From Icerya purchasi (Eukaryota > Arthropoda > Insecta > Hemiptera > Monophlebidae), in NCBI GenBank assembly GCA_039619475.1, contig CM077115.1:557534374-557598373 (forward strand): a stretch of DNA of 64,000 bases, in the 5' to 3' direction. Under the pieces are notes generated by a model. The model was given only the letters and a program-made list of their open reading frames with translations. It did no database searches and was not told where the DNA came from. The first letter of the stretch is position 1. Every line of letters starts with the position of its first letter. A program made the position numbers and the translations under genes. Below, in pieces: positions 32,650 through 45,000 of the stretch.

Positions 32650-35600
32650 CCTATTATTCCCTGTTGGAGATAGTAGTTTTTGTTCCTCTAAAGTGCTTAA
32701 CCTGATTTTCTAATTAATGCTCGGTTTAGTTTAGTTCACCTTTAGGTTTATAAACAATTCGATTTTTTCTAGATATTTGCACGTTCACGTATACAGAGCA
32801 TTCTCTCCGGTTCTTCTTCAGTAATGATGTTTCGACTTAAATCAAGAAAGGCAACATCGTTCAGCCAGTGTCTAACACAACTGCCGTTTACGGATGATTT
32901 TCACAGTCCCAAACGTTTTGTGGAAACGAAATATCCAAGAAAACAAAAAAAAAAAAATGAATCGCTTTATTTTCTATTTTACCCATTTATTTGTTTTATA
33001 CGGGTAAATATTGCGAAATATCAAAATTAACAATTAATTTTTTCTAGTATTATGTGTGAGGATCCCAACGAGACAGGAAAAAAAAAACTTTTTTCCTTTT
33101 TATAGCCTTTTATTTCTCCTATATTTACAACAATGACGCAATGTACAATAATGTATGGTGTGTTGCTTGCCGACGAAAATGAAGGCGCAGTTCCAATTTT
33201 ATTATGTCGTTTAAATTATTGATGTCTTTAAGAGTTTTTTAATTTAAATCAAAACAATAGTAATCATGAAAATGATAGAAAAGAAAAAATTAGAATATGG
33301 TTAGAGTATGTTTGTTAATTTACTTTTATAAACGGTGTAAATTAACGAAAGAGATTCGTTTAAAGAAAATTACATTTTTAGCGAAACGTTTTTTAATTTC
33401 TTAAAAAATAAAACGTAGTAATCAATAACCTTTTACGTGTTGTTTTTGGTGAAAGGTTAGCGGGGATATAAATCCTTTTTCTTCTTTGCCTAAATAAAAA
33501 TATTGTAAAAACAATATTAAAGAATTGTTGAATTTTATTTTAAATCAATTTAAGGAATACACTTATATCTGCCACTATCTCTTCGTTCAGTTACTCCACA
33601 ATGAATAATGATTAAAGCGACTCCTTTAAATGAATAATTACGAGTGATTATTCAGATTTTTCTATTTTATTTTCTCACGCCATACGGTTTTTATGAACTG
33701 AGTGGACAGTTTTATATTTTCACACTTTAAGATAAGTGTCTCCGCAATTAACGATATTGTTATTATTTTATACTTTTTCCTCGAGTTCAGAGGTTAAGAA
33801 CGAATATTAAAATTCTTCAACTTGTTGCAATACTTTTATCGTCTAAGTATGTCTTCAGTAAACTGCGTTATGGGGAGTTTTATCATTTTTACCACCTTTT
33901 TACGAAAGAAACTACGTTTATCGTAGAGGTTTTTTTTTTTTTTTTTGTTTTTTTTTTTTTTTTGCGCACCAGATCCTTTACTTAGTCGACATTTTAGTCG
34001 AATTTTAGTCGAATTTTAGGATATATTAATAATAGTAATTTCCCGGTTAGAACCGAATCGAATATTCGTTTATAGCAGTTTACCCCTTAATATTGCCGGT
34101 GTGTATAGAATTTGATTAGAAGTTACAGGTCGTTCTAAGCACAAAATTATTCACCAAGTTTAATATTTCATGTTAAAATTTAAATCACACATTATCCTTT
34201 CTCGATTAACTAATATAGAACAGATAGAAATACTTTCTATAAAATAATATCTTTCCGTGATCGATCATAAAGCCGTTCAAAAAGGCATTGGATAATGTAA
34301 TAATTAAAATATTATTTTATAAATGGTGTTGTAACGTGTTTTATCGGCTAATCAATGTGTGATTTAAATTGTAAAATTAATAACGTCACACTATTGGTAG
34401 AGCTTGGAATAAGTTCTCTTTATTCGATTCTTTCTTGAGTTCTTTCGAATTTCTGAGAATGTAATTCTGAAATTCTTCTTGCACTCGACAAAAATATTTC
34501 TTTCTCGTTAATTTGTGGTTTCGTTTTCCATATTGGAAATCCGTGTATTTCTCCGGTGTATGTTCCGAACGAATAATTATCAGTTTTATTCTCAAACGCG
34601 CATAAAGTTCTCTGTTTTCCATGTAAAACACCAGTCAGCTTTTATTGAAAAATAAAATCACTTTGCTTAAACTCGGGTTGGGGGATTGTATATAATTTAT
34701 GATAGTCAACAAAACGAAGTTTTTGTTAATTGAATTACAAAATGTAGTTTTGAGTTTTCAAATGCATGGCACACGTGTAAATGTGCACAGGTGTGTTTTT
34801 CTGACAGTTTGCTAGCAGAAATGTGTAAGAGTTGTTAGTCAGATATTCGATAAACTTCTCTGATCATGTAAAGTTGTTATTTAAGATCGAAGTTTTTAAA
34901 TCACTGCCGAGAATGATCGGAATTTAACGGAGAATTTCTTATCCCGAACACGATCTTGTCGATGAGAAAAAAAATATTTCGAACATCCTATTCGAAACTT
35001 CTCTGTATATTCGTTGTTGTCTTTTGGCAGCGCATATTATCGCAGTACTACTGTAGTTTGATAACAGAATGAGGAAATTATCGAAAATTTTCAAATAAAG
35101 CATTTTATTCGTTTCCGCTTCTTCTTATCTTTACATCTTCTTTGATCGTTTCCTTCCAATCCAAAAGTACTGCTTGTTTTTCATCGTCAGCGAACTGTTG
35201 GTGATCAGGATAGCGTGTCGACATCTCTTATCATTCCTGTTCAAAAAAAGAAAAGGATATTTTCCGCGTATTTTCGTTGTTTTTGAACAGCGAATATTAT
35301 TATTCGAGTACTCCGATTGGGAATTTAGTAGCAGCGAGTAAATGTGAATTTTGCGAAATAATTTCTAATAAAGGCTGGTAAATTGATGTACCGACATCGG
35401 GAAAAGATTGCTACAACGGGGGGGGGGTTAAAATTGCTTGCGCAATCGTAATGTTGTCCTTACAAAAAGCTTGTTCACAAAAGAATCAGGAGAACAAGAG
35501 TAAAAACACACACTTTGTTAGTTACCGATTTTTTTTCGTTAATCGCTATGTTAAAAATTGTGGACATTTTTTCCCCCTGAAAAAAATTTTCTATTACCTC

Positions 35601-35890
35601 TTGCCATAAAACAGGAATTGTGAACGTCTAGCGAGCATTGGTAAACACATTTATCTGTGTCCGGAAACTGATGTTGGCCACCCTTCATTTGCCTAATTGC
35701 CCCAGCTACCGTTGCGTATTTGGTTAGACAGCGTGTTTCGTTCAGATAGAGAACCTAATTCGAAATTCCGTAAATTAAGAATATACAAAAATTCATCTTG
35801 CGCGCGCTGCTGGGCAATGTCCGTAGTTGACGAGCTCAAAAATAATAATACCTAATAATGAAAGAAAAAAAAAAAAAAAAAAAAGAACCT
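32650..35890. other. AT-rich stretch without recognised genes
   Basis: Short frames only. The largest, 34386-34631 on the minus strand (81 codons), is basic and lacks a known domain; I leave it as chance. A long T tract lies at about 33930-33963 and a G run at about 35420-35427. An A run near 35863-35884 precedes the coding remnant that follows. Confidence 0.4.
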
Positions 35891-35912
35891 TATTTTATTT
35901 TATATAATTTCG

Positions 35913-36534
35913 TTTGTCGAATTTTACAAGCACCAAGTACATATTATTACCGGTTTTAAAAAAGAATCGCTTACATTAGTGTTAGTTCATTTCGTGGATA
36001 CGCGATGATAGAATAGCCGTTATTACGATAGTCTCTATTGGGCCATTTTCGGAAATATGTCACGGACTTTTAGAAAATGGGGTCTGGAAGCAAATAAGCG
36101 ACTTCGGATACGGATTATCGCGTGTGCAGTATGTTGATTTTTACGCCCAAAAAACGGTAGAATATGAACATCTGATGGACGCTTGAGATGATTTGGAGAG
36201 CGGTGAACGGGATAAAGAAGAAAAAATCACGAGTAGTACCCCCCCGCATGTGGAATATAAGATGGATCTTCATTTTTTTTTGGAAAACTATCGCGGAATT
36301 ATGCGGGGATTTAAGGACATTCTCGCCGGAGAATATCTGAAAACTACGTGCCGGCTTACTCTGAGGCGTACGAAAGTTAGTTGAGATTAAATTTTTACTT
36401 TTGAACCATGTTTGCATGATGTGCGCGAGGAAAGCTTTACACATTCAATGTATAGAGATAGAAATACCGTTGTGATTTTAGTGATTTCCGTGAGAGAGAA
36501 AGAGAAAGAGGCGCAATCACGACAGCGTGTCAAG
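35913..36534 (+). pseudogene. Unrecognised decayed coding region
   Basis: Two overlapping frames look like one broken gene. The first reads FVEFYKHQVHIITGFKKESL and ends near 36006. The second, from about 35987, stays open to 36184 with DRIAVITIVSIGPFSEICHG, ENGVWKQISDFGYGLSRVQY and VDFYAQKTVEYEHLMDA, passes one stop (36184-36186), then continues to 36382 with MDLHFFLENYRGIMRGFKDI and LAGEYLKTTC. After stops at 36382 and 36388 the same frame runs to 36534 with EPCLHDVREESFTH. In total about 182 codons carry three stops, far fewer than the AT-rich flanks would give. I do not recognise the protein; a dead host gene, a transposon gene or a captured viral gene are all possible. Confidence 0.4.
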
Positions 36535-36539
36535 TAATT

Positions 36540-38590
36540 TGGTAATTTAAATGAATAAATATCGTTCGTAGTTGCGAAATTTCTCAAGTGTAAAGTCGGG
36601 GTGAAGCTGCAGCGGATTTTAGTCTTGATCCGGGGGACACGGGTTTTCACGAATTAAAGTTTTACGCCGATAAAGTAGATATATAGTTTATAGATATATA
36701 GTTTATAGATATCGATATAGATATCGAAGAAATATCTAAGGAAGTAATTTCGATCCGGTTATAGCCGTCGAAATTGCACTGGAATTTTACAATACCCGAA
36801 AATTGCCGTACTATCGGTGGAATAGGCAAACGTCCCCCGACCTCGCAGAGCCGAGCCCTTTGTCGTTAATTATTTCAGACGTTCCTTAACGATGCTGAAT
36901 CGAGTTTTCTGAACGGTGGAAAAAGGGATGAGGAGGCGAGACGCGTCACTAGCGAATGGAAATGACGATGATGGTTGATTTAAGAAATGGAAAATCATTC
37001 AAGCGAGATTTCAGACACTTTAGAGCAACGTGTTATCATCGGGCAAAACACTATGTGTACTCTGGTCGATAATTGGATACGGCTTATTTATGAGGCCGAA
37101 GTTACCGAAAAGAAAAACCTTATTTTTTTTCCGTACGAGCTTAATCAAGCGATAATTTATATCTTATATCGATAGGACGACTATAGGACGTGACAATATC
37201 TCGCCGCGGACGGTGCAACTATTTTCTAATTCATTTTCAATTCGGTCTGACTGCGCTGCTGTCGAGAACATTCGACTATTAGTCATTAGTGAATACGCGT
37301 TACTCACGATTTATATACATTGTCGAAATAATAATTAGAAATGTTAATTTCCATTCGGAATGTAGAACCGGAGAGAGCGAAAGGTCTCTGTACGCGAGGC
37401 AAGGCCTATCATCGGGCTATTGTAGGCGGATATAGGCTTATTATTAACGGGCCATTATTATCATTGGAGGCAACCTGCCTGTCTGTGCGGAGATTTGTAT
37501 ACATAATTTTGCAGCAGCGGACGCGAGCAGCCGTTTAAAGCGGATGTCGTAAATTTTGATGCACACGTAGCGCGCATCGTTGCCCGAAGAAGAGCAGTGC
37601 CCAATGATGAAGATCGTACAATTATTATTACGCGGTTGTTTACGAGCGCGGCATGCAGGTGGTCCTGGCGATGCACTTGCGCCGCGAGATAAGACGCTGG
37701 ACGCCGGCGGTACCCATGCAAAAGTCTTGCGCAGCCTCTAATTCTCGAAGGAGCGCGCCTGCTTCTCGCAAGAAAATTCAAGACGCCAACAGTCGTTCGT
37801 TTTATTCATTTCTGCATTTCAGCCGATGACCAGCTGATGGCCAGCTGATGACCAGCCTCGCCCACCGTGGCGCTCTCTGGCCTTTATGCGCTCCTATTCC
37901 GTCTGCTGTTGAACATTTTCCATTTCAGCATTCTTCGCATCGTCCACGCTGCACAGTACTCTTCGCCCGCTATTTCTACACTCGCCGTAATTTCTCTGCA
38001 GCACTCATTTTCCGTGATTACGTTGGCGGCCGGCTTTTTCAATTATTCCGCGTCGCTCGATAACGGTGCCTGCTGCCGGTAGACCGCTTTTCGCGCTTCA
38101 CTTCTACAACTGTTCCAAGCCGAACATGAAAGTTTCAACGCGTTTCCAGAATTATCCTTGATCGCTGCAATATTTAGTTTCGTGCAATTTTGGCAGCAGC
38201 CTGCCAGGTTGACGACGTCCTAACGATGACGTTCTCTGTGGCCGTTGTAAAATCGAAACTATAGCGCCTCCTGAAACTGGCCGGGAGCAGGCGAATCGAC
38301 TGAAATTATCTAAAGATAATTAAAAATCTGCAACTCCCAGGGCAATGAGTTAGTTCGTTCTCAGACTCTTTTGTGAACGCGGGCCTCCGAAGCTTAACAG
38401 AAAACTCATCCGCATACGGCATCAGTTCTGACCGGTACAATTATTAATAAACAAAACGCTAATTATCCCGAGAGCAGTCCATCTGGTCAAAAGTGTATTA
38501 TACACAGTAATGTTAAAACAGGTAAAATGGCGTTATCGTTGAATTCCTTTGTTTTTAAAATCCGAATCCATATACTATATATATATATAT
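36540..38590. other. GC-balanced, repeat-poor block
   Basis: From about 36900 to 38500 the sequence is less AT-rich and free of transposon signatures, with CpG-containing words such as GCCGCGAGATAAGACGC. Several chance frames result (for example 37461-37781 on the minus strand, 106 codons, Arg-rich) but none has a domain or a splice-site pair that convinces. The tandem unit near 36676-36712 (ATAGTTTATAGATAT) is a small local repeat. It could be regulatory or intronic DNA of a nearby gene. Confidence 0.3.
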
Positions 38591-38596
38591 ATATAT

Positions 38597-39016
38597 CAAG
38601 GCGGTGTCCACGGGGGTGCGTTTGGGGGTTAACTCCTTCCACGAGAACTGAAATAGTTATTATAAATACACAAAAATCTGAAATAAATCAAAAATTTAAA
38701 ATAAATATTGATGATTTTTTAGGGTGTTTTTACCTAACTTTAAAGGAAAAAAGAAAAAAATATGCTCCATATTTTTAGGTACTTCATTAATATCTTAAGG
38801 AAAAACTTTTTATTACGAATATAATCAATAACATATGTAATTTTTATTAATATTCATATACGGGGTAATTCATTTATGTAAACTGTTAATATATAAATCA
38901 AAATTACGGAAATTATTAATAGCACGAATATTAGTGAAAAATGTATTGTTATTTATAAAATAAATATGTGAGGAAAATTTTCACCCCTACAAAAAAAAAT
39001 CCTGAGCACGGGTCTG
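38597..39016. mobile_element. hAT-like MITE, 420 bp
   Basis: Left end CAAGGCGGTGTCCACGGGGG, right end on the minus strand CAGACCCGTGCTCAGGATTT. Both follow the hAT pattern of CAG/CAA plus GC-rich then G-run. The element sits in an (AT)n run, TATATATAT on one side and ATATATAT on the other, consistent with an 8-bp TSD. Its right half is the inverted match of 30269-30425. It has no coding content. Confidence 0.65.
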
Positions 39017-39030
39017 ATATATATATATAA

Positions 39031-39418
39031 TTCGGTCACTTTGGTCTCGCAACGGGCTGTGCCCATTGACCTCTCTGGCTTTCATTTCCATCTCTTTCTC
39101 TTCTATATTTTGTATAAAATTATCAAAATTTACAACGTAATTCTTACTGGCATCAACACAAGAAAAAAATAACGTAACCACAAAAATCCTATCCTAACAT
39201 TTAACTTTCGTTATATAAAATTAAGATATTGTTTCGTTACATATTTCATTACGTAAAATTGTGACATTTTTTAAATAACAATAATAAAAATCTTATAAAA
39301 TATAACAAACGTTACATAAAATTGGGACAGTTTTCTGGGACATTTTTTTTGGACATTTTGCGTTACATAAAATTGGGACATTTTTTCGAATGGGGGGTAG
39401 CCTAAGAATTACGTTGTA

Positions 39419-39425
<7 letters not shown>
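39031..39425 (+). repeat. Unnamed repeat family B, copy 2
   Basis: Begins TTCGGTCACTTTGGTCTCGC and ends GCCTAAGAATTACG, TTGTAATTAATATATAT, parallel to 5433-5725. Relative to that copy it has an extra stretch with three repeats of (A)CATAAAATTGGGACA, so the family contains a short internal tandem. It lies only about 15 bases from the MITE at 38597-39016, the two sharing an (AT)n junction. Confidence 0.65.

Positions 39426-39454
<29 letters not shown>
39423..39454. repeat. (AT)n microsatellite
   Basis: Grows out of the AT-rich terminus of repeat family B. Confidence 0.9.
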
Positions 39455-39458
<4 letters not shown>

Positions 39459-39459
39459 T

Positions 39460-39979
39460 GCACGAAATCCCTCTGTGTTTTTTCAGAATTGAAAACATTC
39501 GGGAAACATTAAAAGGAGGGGGCTCGGAAATTAGTGGGAAAATAAGAAAAGTGAATTTAACCGGATACATTTGCTTCCTGATCAACCCCGGCCAGTAGTG
39601 CGGTACACCCCGGTATAATACTCGGGGGCAGATTGAAATCCGTACGATAAAAAAATAAAGGGGGCTAAATAGGGCACCGAACTGTCGTACAACGTTTATA
39701 AACATGCCTGTTAATCGTTTACGCAGCGGACTCTTGAGAGTAGTCAAGGATGTAGGCGGGAAGAAAAGAAATGTAATCTAGACACGTCGAAGCATATGCT
39801 AAGGAGATGATACCGCTTGCACGGAACTGAAAATATCACGAATGAAATTGATCGATGCAAATAAAAAGGTACCCACCCTTGAAAAATACTTCAGACATAT
39901 CGGTTGTAGCTTAATGACGACACTTTAGCAAAACTAACCGAAAAATTGGTTAGCAGTCTGCATCGGTGAGGTTTCGGTT

Positions 39980-40019
<40 letters not shown>

Positions 40020-40735
40020 TGTATTTGTTGCTGATACACATTGTTAACATTATAATTATGATAAAAATATATATATGTATGACGGATTGGACATTCTCAG
40101 CCCTTACGCTAGAAAAGTAAAATGTATAAAATACAACCATACGTTTTGTTAAATATTTACAAAAATAATAAAATTACGAACACCACAGAACAACACCGTG
40201 ATATCTTAAGATATCGATTATTTAATTCTAATACCTTCGTCATGGTGGGGGAATTCATCATTTTATTATTATTTAAAGAATTAAAGGTAATCCGAAGAAA
40301 GAACCACTGCTTCTTATTAAACCCTAAAACACACCATCAACCACATCTATTTTAGAGGTGTTTTGAAGACGTTATGCATAGCGTACATTTTATAATTACG
40401 CTGAACCAAATGACCGTTTTAAAAATTATTTAAGCAATTGCGGCTGTTTAGTTTGATCGTTGGTAATCAAAAAAAAAACGATTACTAAATTACGAAGTGA
40501 TTAAATGCCTATCGAATAGTAGCGACTTTCGAGATTTTTTTAAATTTCATATATTATTAATAATAATATTATTATAAGTGTGATTATTTGTGACGAAGAG
40601 AGACGTTTTACCAAAGGTTTTCCTGTACTCCTTTCTTCACATATCACATTTGAAAATAATCATTATAGTATAATTTATTTCGAACTATTTTATAAGTACC
40701 AATCCTCTATTCTGTGTTTCGTTTTGAATGCGAGC
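39460..40735. other. Spacer without recognised genes
   Basis: AT-rich with an (AT)n array at 39982-40016. No domain or repeat shared with other parts of the window. Confidence 0.4.
39982..40016. repeat. (AT)n microsatellite
   Basis: About seventeen uninterrupted AT units. Confidence 0.95.
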
Positions 40736-40739
40736 TATA

Positions 40740-41240
40740 CATTTTTTTTTTTTTTTTTTTTTTAATAAGGCGTATATGAGGGTTTCCATGTGCCGTATTT
40801 AACTGCTGGGGCTATTACAGCACATGGAGCCTACTTAAGAGGATGGATTAAACGCGGTAGTATAGATCGCTGCTCCGCATGAAAGCTAATACACCGCGGG
40901 CGGAGCATTTGACAGTATCTTAGAACTAGAGAAAGTGGTGAAGTGAATGTGGATCGTAGTACTGCAAATGAGGGACATTCGAGAAGTAGGTGATATATAG
41001 GTGGATGGGGCGCTCGATTGACTACAAAAGGGGCAGACACTTGGGGGTACCTGGCTCGTGAATATGTAGCTGTGCGAGAGGGTTGTATATCCTATTCGGA
41101 GACGATTCAGGGCAGAAAAATCTCTGCGGGAAACTCCGTCTGTGGGCCACCAAGGCTCCGTGGTTGTTTTTACGCTTCGGAGAAACGTACTTGAAGATCT
41201 CCATTCCTGTTGTGTCATTCTTCTCCAGTTTGCTGCATAA
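40740..41240 (-). mobile_element. LINE 3' end fragment with hairpin and poly(A) tail
   Basis: On the minus strand frames from 41218 read MTQQEWRSSSTFLRSVKTTT, EPWWPTDGVSRRDFSALNRL and RIGYTTLSHSYIF, then CPFCSQSSAP and, after a shift, PIYHLLLECPSF. This matches the C-terminal tail of the LINE at 30426-31823 (W-L-R-S, PWWP, R-D-F-S, RLRxGxTxLSH, C-x2-C...H-x4-C). A perfect 11-bp stem hairpin at 40786-40827 and an A run of about 22 bases (40742-40763) close the element. It is a diverged member of the same LINE group. Confidence 0.7.
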
Positions 41241-41249
41241 ACAAATGAG

Positions 41250-44200
41250 CCAATGTAGATCTATAAATGCTTTATGGTAATTTCAAATTTGTCTTGTTTA
41301 TTCATCGCTGATATTGAAAATGATCAACGAATCATATGTGCGAATAACTTTTAAAAATACGAATGTGATAATAGTTTTGCTCTGTTTATTTTTTCCATTT
41401 ATATTATAATGTATTAACCAAATTTTGTACAACAGGAGGTGATTAAAGATTAAAAAACTATTATCATCTCCGGACGATTAAATAATAAAATTGTATTCGT
41501 GTAATCGTTTAAGGAGTGATTCACGTAAATCCTGATTACATTATATGCTTTATAATCAGCAGTATGACTTGGAAATAATTAAGTTTAATCATCGATTATC
41601 ATCCTAAATGTGATTTTGTAGTTAATTTCTTCTTCCTGAAAACGGAATTATCGATTACGCTGAATTGTAGAGAATTACAAAAATGTGGAGCTGCTACTGT
41701 CGCTTTCTTACTATCTTGTAGACAACGTTGACGAAAAAAATTTTCCGGTTTTCGCAAATTGCATAACTATTTTAGCGAAGATTTATCCGTAAACAACGTG
41801 ATTTAGCGACTATGTTATTGCTCTGGATATGCCTCGCGGCGACATTTCATTACTCAGATTATCGTATAGATTTGCGGCGGCGTATCTTCCCATTTGATGG
41901 AATCTCGTCTGGAAATATGAATTTATAACGAAAAAACCAACTCGACGACCGTTTTTTAGCATAAGTGTTTTCTCCGCCCATTACCCCGACCACAGTTATG
42001 ACGTTCGTAGTTGCACTGCTTATTGAAATCTTCGATTTAGAGCTCGATTTCTTTACACGTACTTGACACAAGAAAGATATACTGGACGACTTGCATCCCC
42101 CGGCAAAAATACATCTATCAAAACGAGCAGCCAAGAGAGGTTATTAAGTGTGTCATCGAAAGAAGGGCGAGAACGGTTTAATGACGGATACTAATGGTCT
42201 GGATAAGGGTGGATACGGGGCAAGTATCTGTTGTGGATGTATCCTCTGCGGCGCATGTCGAATTAGAAATTTCCGACAATTTAAAGTCTCTTAAAAATTC
42301 CGTCTTCGGAAGCGAAACGCCCGCGATCCATTTATTAATTTCAGTTGCAGCTTTATATTTTCAACAGCGAGAGTTAACCGATTTCACGTCTTAATATACT
42401 GCTTTCCACCGAGTTTGTTTGTTTGTTTGTTTTTTTTTTATTTTCTTTTTTTCGCTATACTCATTGCCGCGCAGGCACAGGCTGCTTTATATGTATGGAA
42501 ATTCGTTAGCGGTCAGCCGACTATATATAACGCTTAATTGAAAAATTGTAATCACGTCTTCCTGCGTCATCTGCGTTGATAGCAGCGCGGCTCGTGTTGA
42601 TTTATTAGCTGCAATATTTTGCAATGTCATTTCTCTGTAGCCGACCGGGACCGGTTTTCTATGTATTTTAATATCGCAGATTGGACGGCGATCGGATCGA
42701 AAGACGATAAAAGTGTAAGTCGTCAGCGGCGCCCGGCTTGGCCGATGTCCGACGAAGAAAGACGAGTTAATTAAGCGGTAATTAATCAATTGTGTGCATT
42801 GGCCCAACTTGGCAATTATACTGCACGGCGGCGATGATGTGGGCATCTTCCGCGATTTGGCCTCTTCTTCGGTTTCGTAATGTGCGTACGCGTTCGTTTA
42901 CAGAACGGAACGAAGTGACCCTGGCGTTGAACCCATTTCTCTCGGTTACACCGGGCGCGATATCGTTTTCGAGCATATTTCGGTTTACCGACCGACATTG
43001 TTATGTCGTCGAATGAGCTACAATTTTTTCGAGAGAGACCCCCCCCCCTACCAACCCTTTGGCCGTTCCTTAAACGCTCTTTGAAATTACAATGCGGCGA
43101 GATTTAATTATCTTTCGGAATGTCACGCGACGCGCATTTATTTATTATACAAGTTTTAAGGGAAACTTTTTTTTTCAGGTAGCATGTGTAGCCGGATCGA
43201 TTTTATCCGGACCCTGGAAGCTAATGTGTAGTCACATTAGTAGTACGATCGACGCATTCCGTCCGCTTAGATTAATATAAAAAACGCTGCTGGAAGTAAT
43301 TACCTTGATTCCCTGTTGATTAACTTGTAACGTGATCCTACAGAAATTTTAAATTACATCTTAAAATGTTTTTTTTTCTTCTTCTTCTTCTTTCTCCTAC
43401 TCGGCAGTGGGGCCACACACGAACTCAAACTAGTAGTAGTAATTTTTTTTGTTGTCCCCCCTCCCCCTCCATCCCTCCCCTCCCTCCATCCCCTCCTCGG
43501 CGCTGGGAAGAGGATTATTAGTTACCTTAATATAAAGAGCGTCGTCAAGTATTTTACTTTCAGTCGCGTGTTAGCGTTTCGGGTAATGTATGAAAAACCG
43601 TTGCCGGGTGGTAATAATGAACGAAATGATGAAGGCAATTCTGAAGAAGTCCCCATTTATGATGCGATATCTGTAATAATGGGTTCCTTGTTGGTTAAAT
43701 TACGAATACCTAAACACATTCCAATTATGTACTATTAAGCGCCGCGTTGGCTAAGAAGGAATTTGACCAGATGTGAATGCGATTCTACCTGTCTACCTGG
43801 GAGTATTCGCAATAATGTCTTTTTTTTTTTTTTAAATACAAAAACTATGGGAAAATCGGTCACCGAAGCCGCATATGTTTTAATAAGAAATGCTCTTCAT
43901 CGATTAAGTTCCGAATGTTGCGGGAATCCGACAAAGTCCAGGATCGAATCAGAGACGGGGATGCAGCAGCGCAGTTCAGCTGAATACGTTAAGCGTAACT
44001 TCCGAATGCAGTATGTGCTCGTTTCACCGAATGCAGACAACTGTCAATTATCGTAGTTTCTGCATTGTGCCGTTGTTATATTTACAGCTACGGCGTAGGA
44101 ACGGTTTTCTGTCAATGCCTGCGGTACCATCAGAGATCGCCAATTTCGCCAGCTCTCTATTTGCGTTAGTCTTTTATTCGTTGCTGCGCGCAGTACCGTC

Positions 44201-44360
44201 TGTGCTGTCGTTAAACGCTATATATTTTCTCATCCGTACGTCAAAGATCAAAAATACGTCAAATGGAAAACGCAGTGATGCAGCTGACGACGGCCGGGCA
44301 CAGATCGTCATCGCTATCGATGATTTTCTGGCGGGTCCACCACCCTGGACTTTTTTCCTT

Positions 44361-44393
<33 letters not shown>

Positions 44394-45000
44394 TCTTCGC
44401 ATCTTCTGTAATCTAATGCTATTCTAGTTTTAAGCCTGGTAATCGTATTTCTCGGCGGCTCGGTCGACTGCTCTATATCACTTGTTCTCTAGGACGATTT
44501 CAGGACTGAGCAATTTTCAGACTTGGCCGTACTGGCCAGATCCGGATAAAAAGTCTGCGAGAAATTAAAGCTGGTCGCCAGACAACAACCGATATTTAGA
44601 TCATTGCTGTATAGTTTTTTTTTTTTCATCGAGCAATTTTAAGCTCATTCGCTTCTAGCCCTCTCAAAGAGTAAAGTGTTTTTTTTTTTTTTTTCAAAAG
44701 GAAAAAAAACCTAACCGCTTATTCGGGGAATAGATGCCGAAATTTTGTCAGCTCCGGAAAAGCTTTTGCAATTACTCGTGAAAATATTTTTTTTGGGTTA
44801 CAAAAGGGATTTTGTTTGTCAGTTAATCAGCCATCCCTACAATGTCGTTTTGAAAAAATTCGCATCATCGACGAATGATTTCCCCCCCCCCCCCCCTTTT
44901 TTTTTTTATTTCCGTTCGCCTGTAAAATTGGTTAGTTCCCACAATGAAAAAGAGATTTTTCTGCGTTAAAAAAATAAAATAAAAAAAAAAAAACCAAAGA
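41250..45000. other. Mixed non-coding stretch, partly GC-balanced
   Basis: 41250-41650 is AT-rich. 41650-43300 and 43500-44350 are more balanced and free of transposon signatures. A polypyrimidine block at 43378-43500 has (CTT)n then CCCTCC words, and homopolymers occur at 44366-44391 (T) and 44882-44897 (C, then T). Open frames of up to 126 codons occur but none shows a domain. Confidence 0.3.

Noticed and set aside
37461..37781. 106-codon minus-strand open frame
   Set aside because: Arg/Ser-rich chance frame in a GC-balanced block, with no domain, no start context and no splice partner.
43763..44393. 97- and 126-codon plus frames
   Set aside because: Overlap each other in different frames, include poly(F) from a T tract and show no domain.
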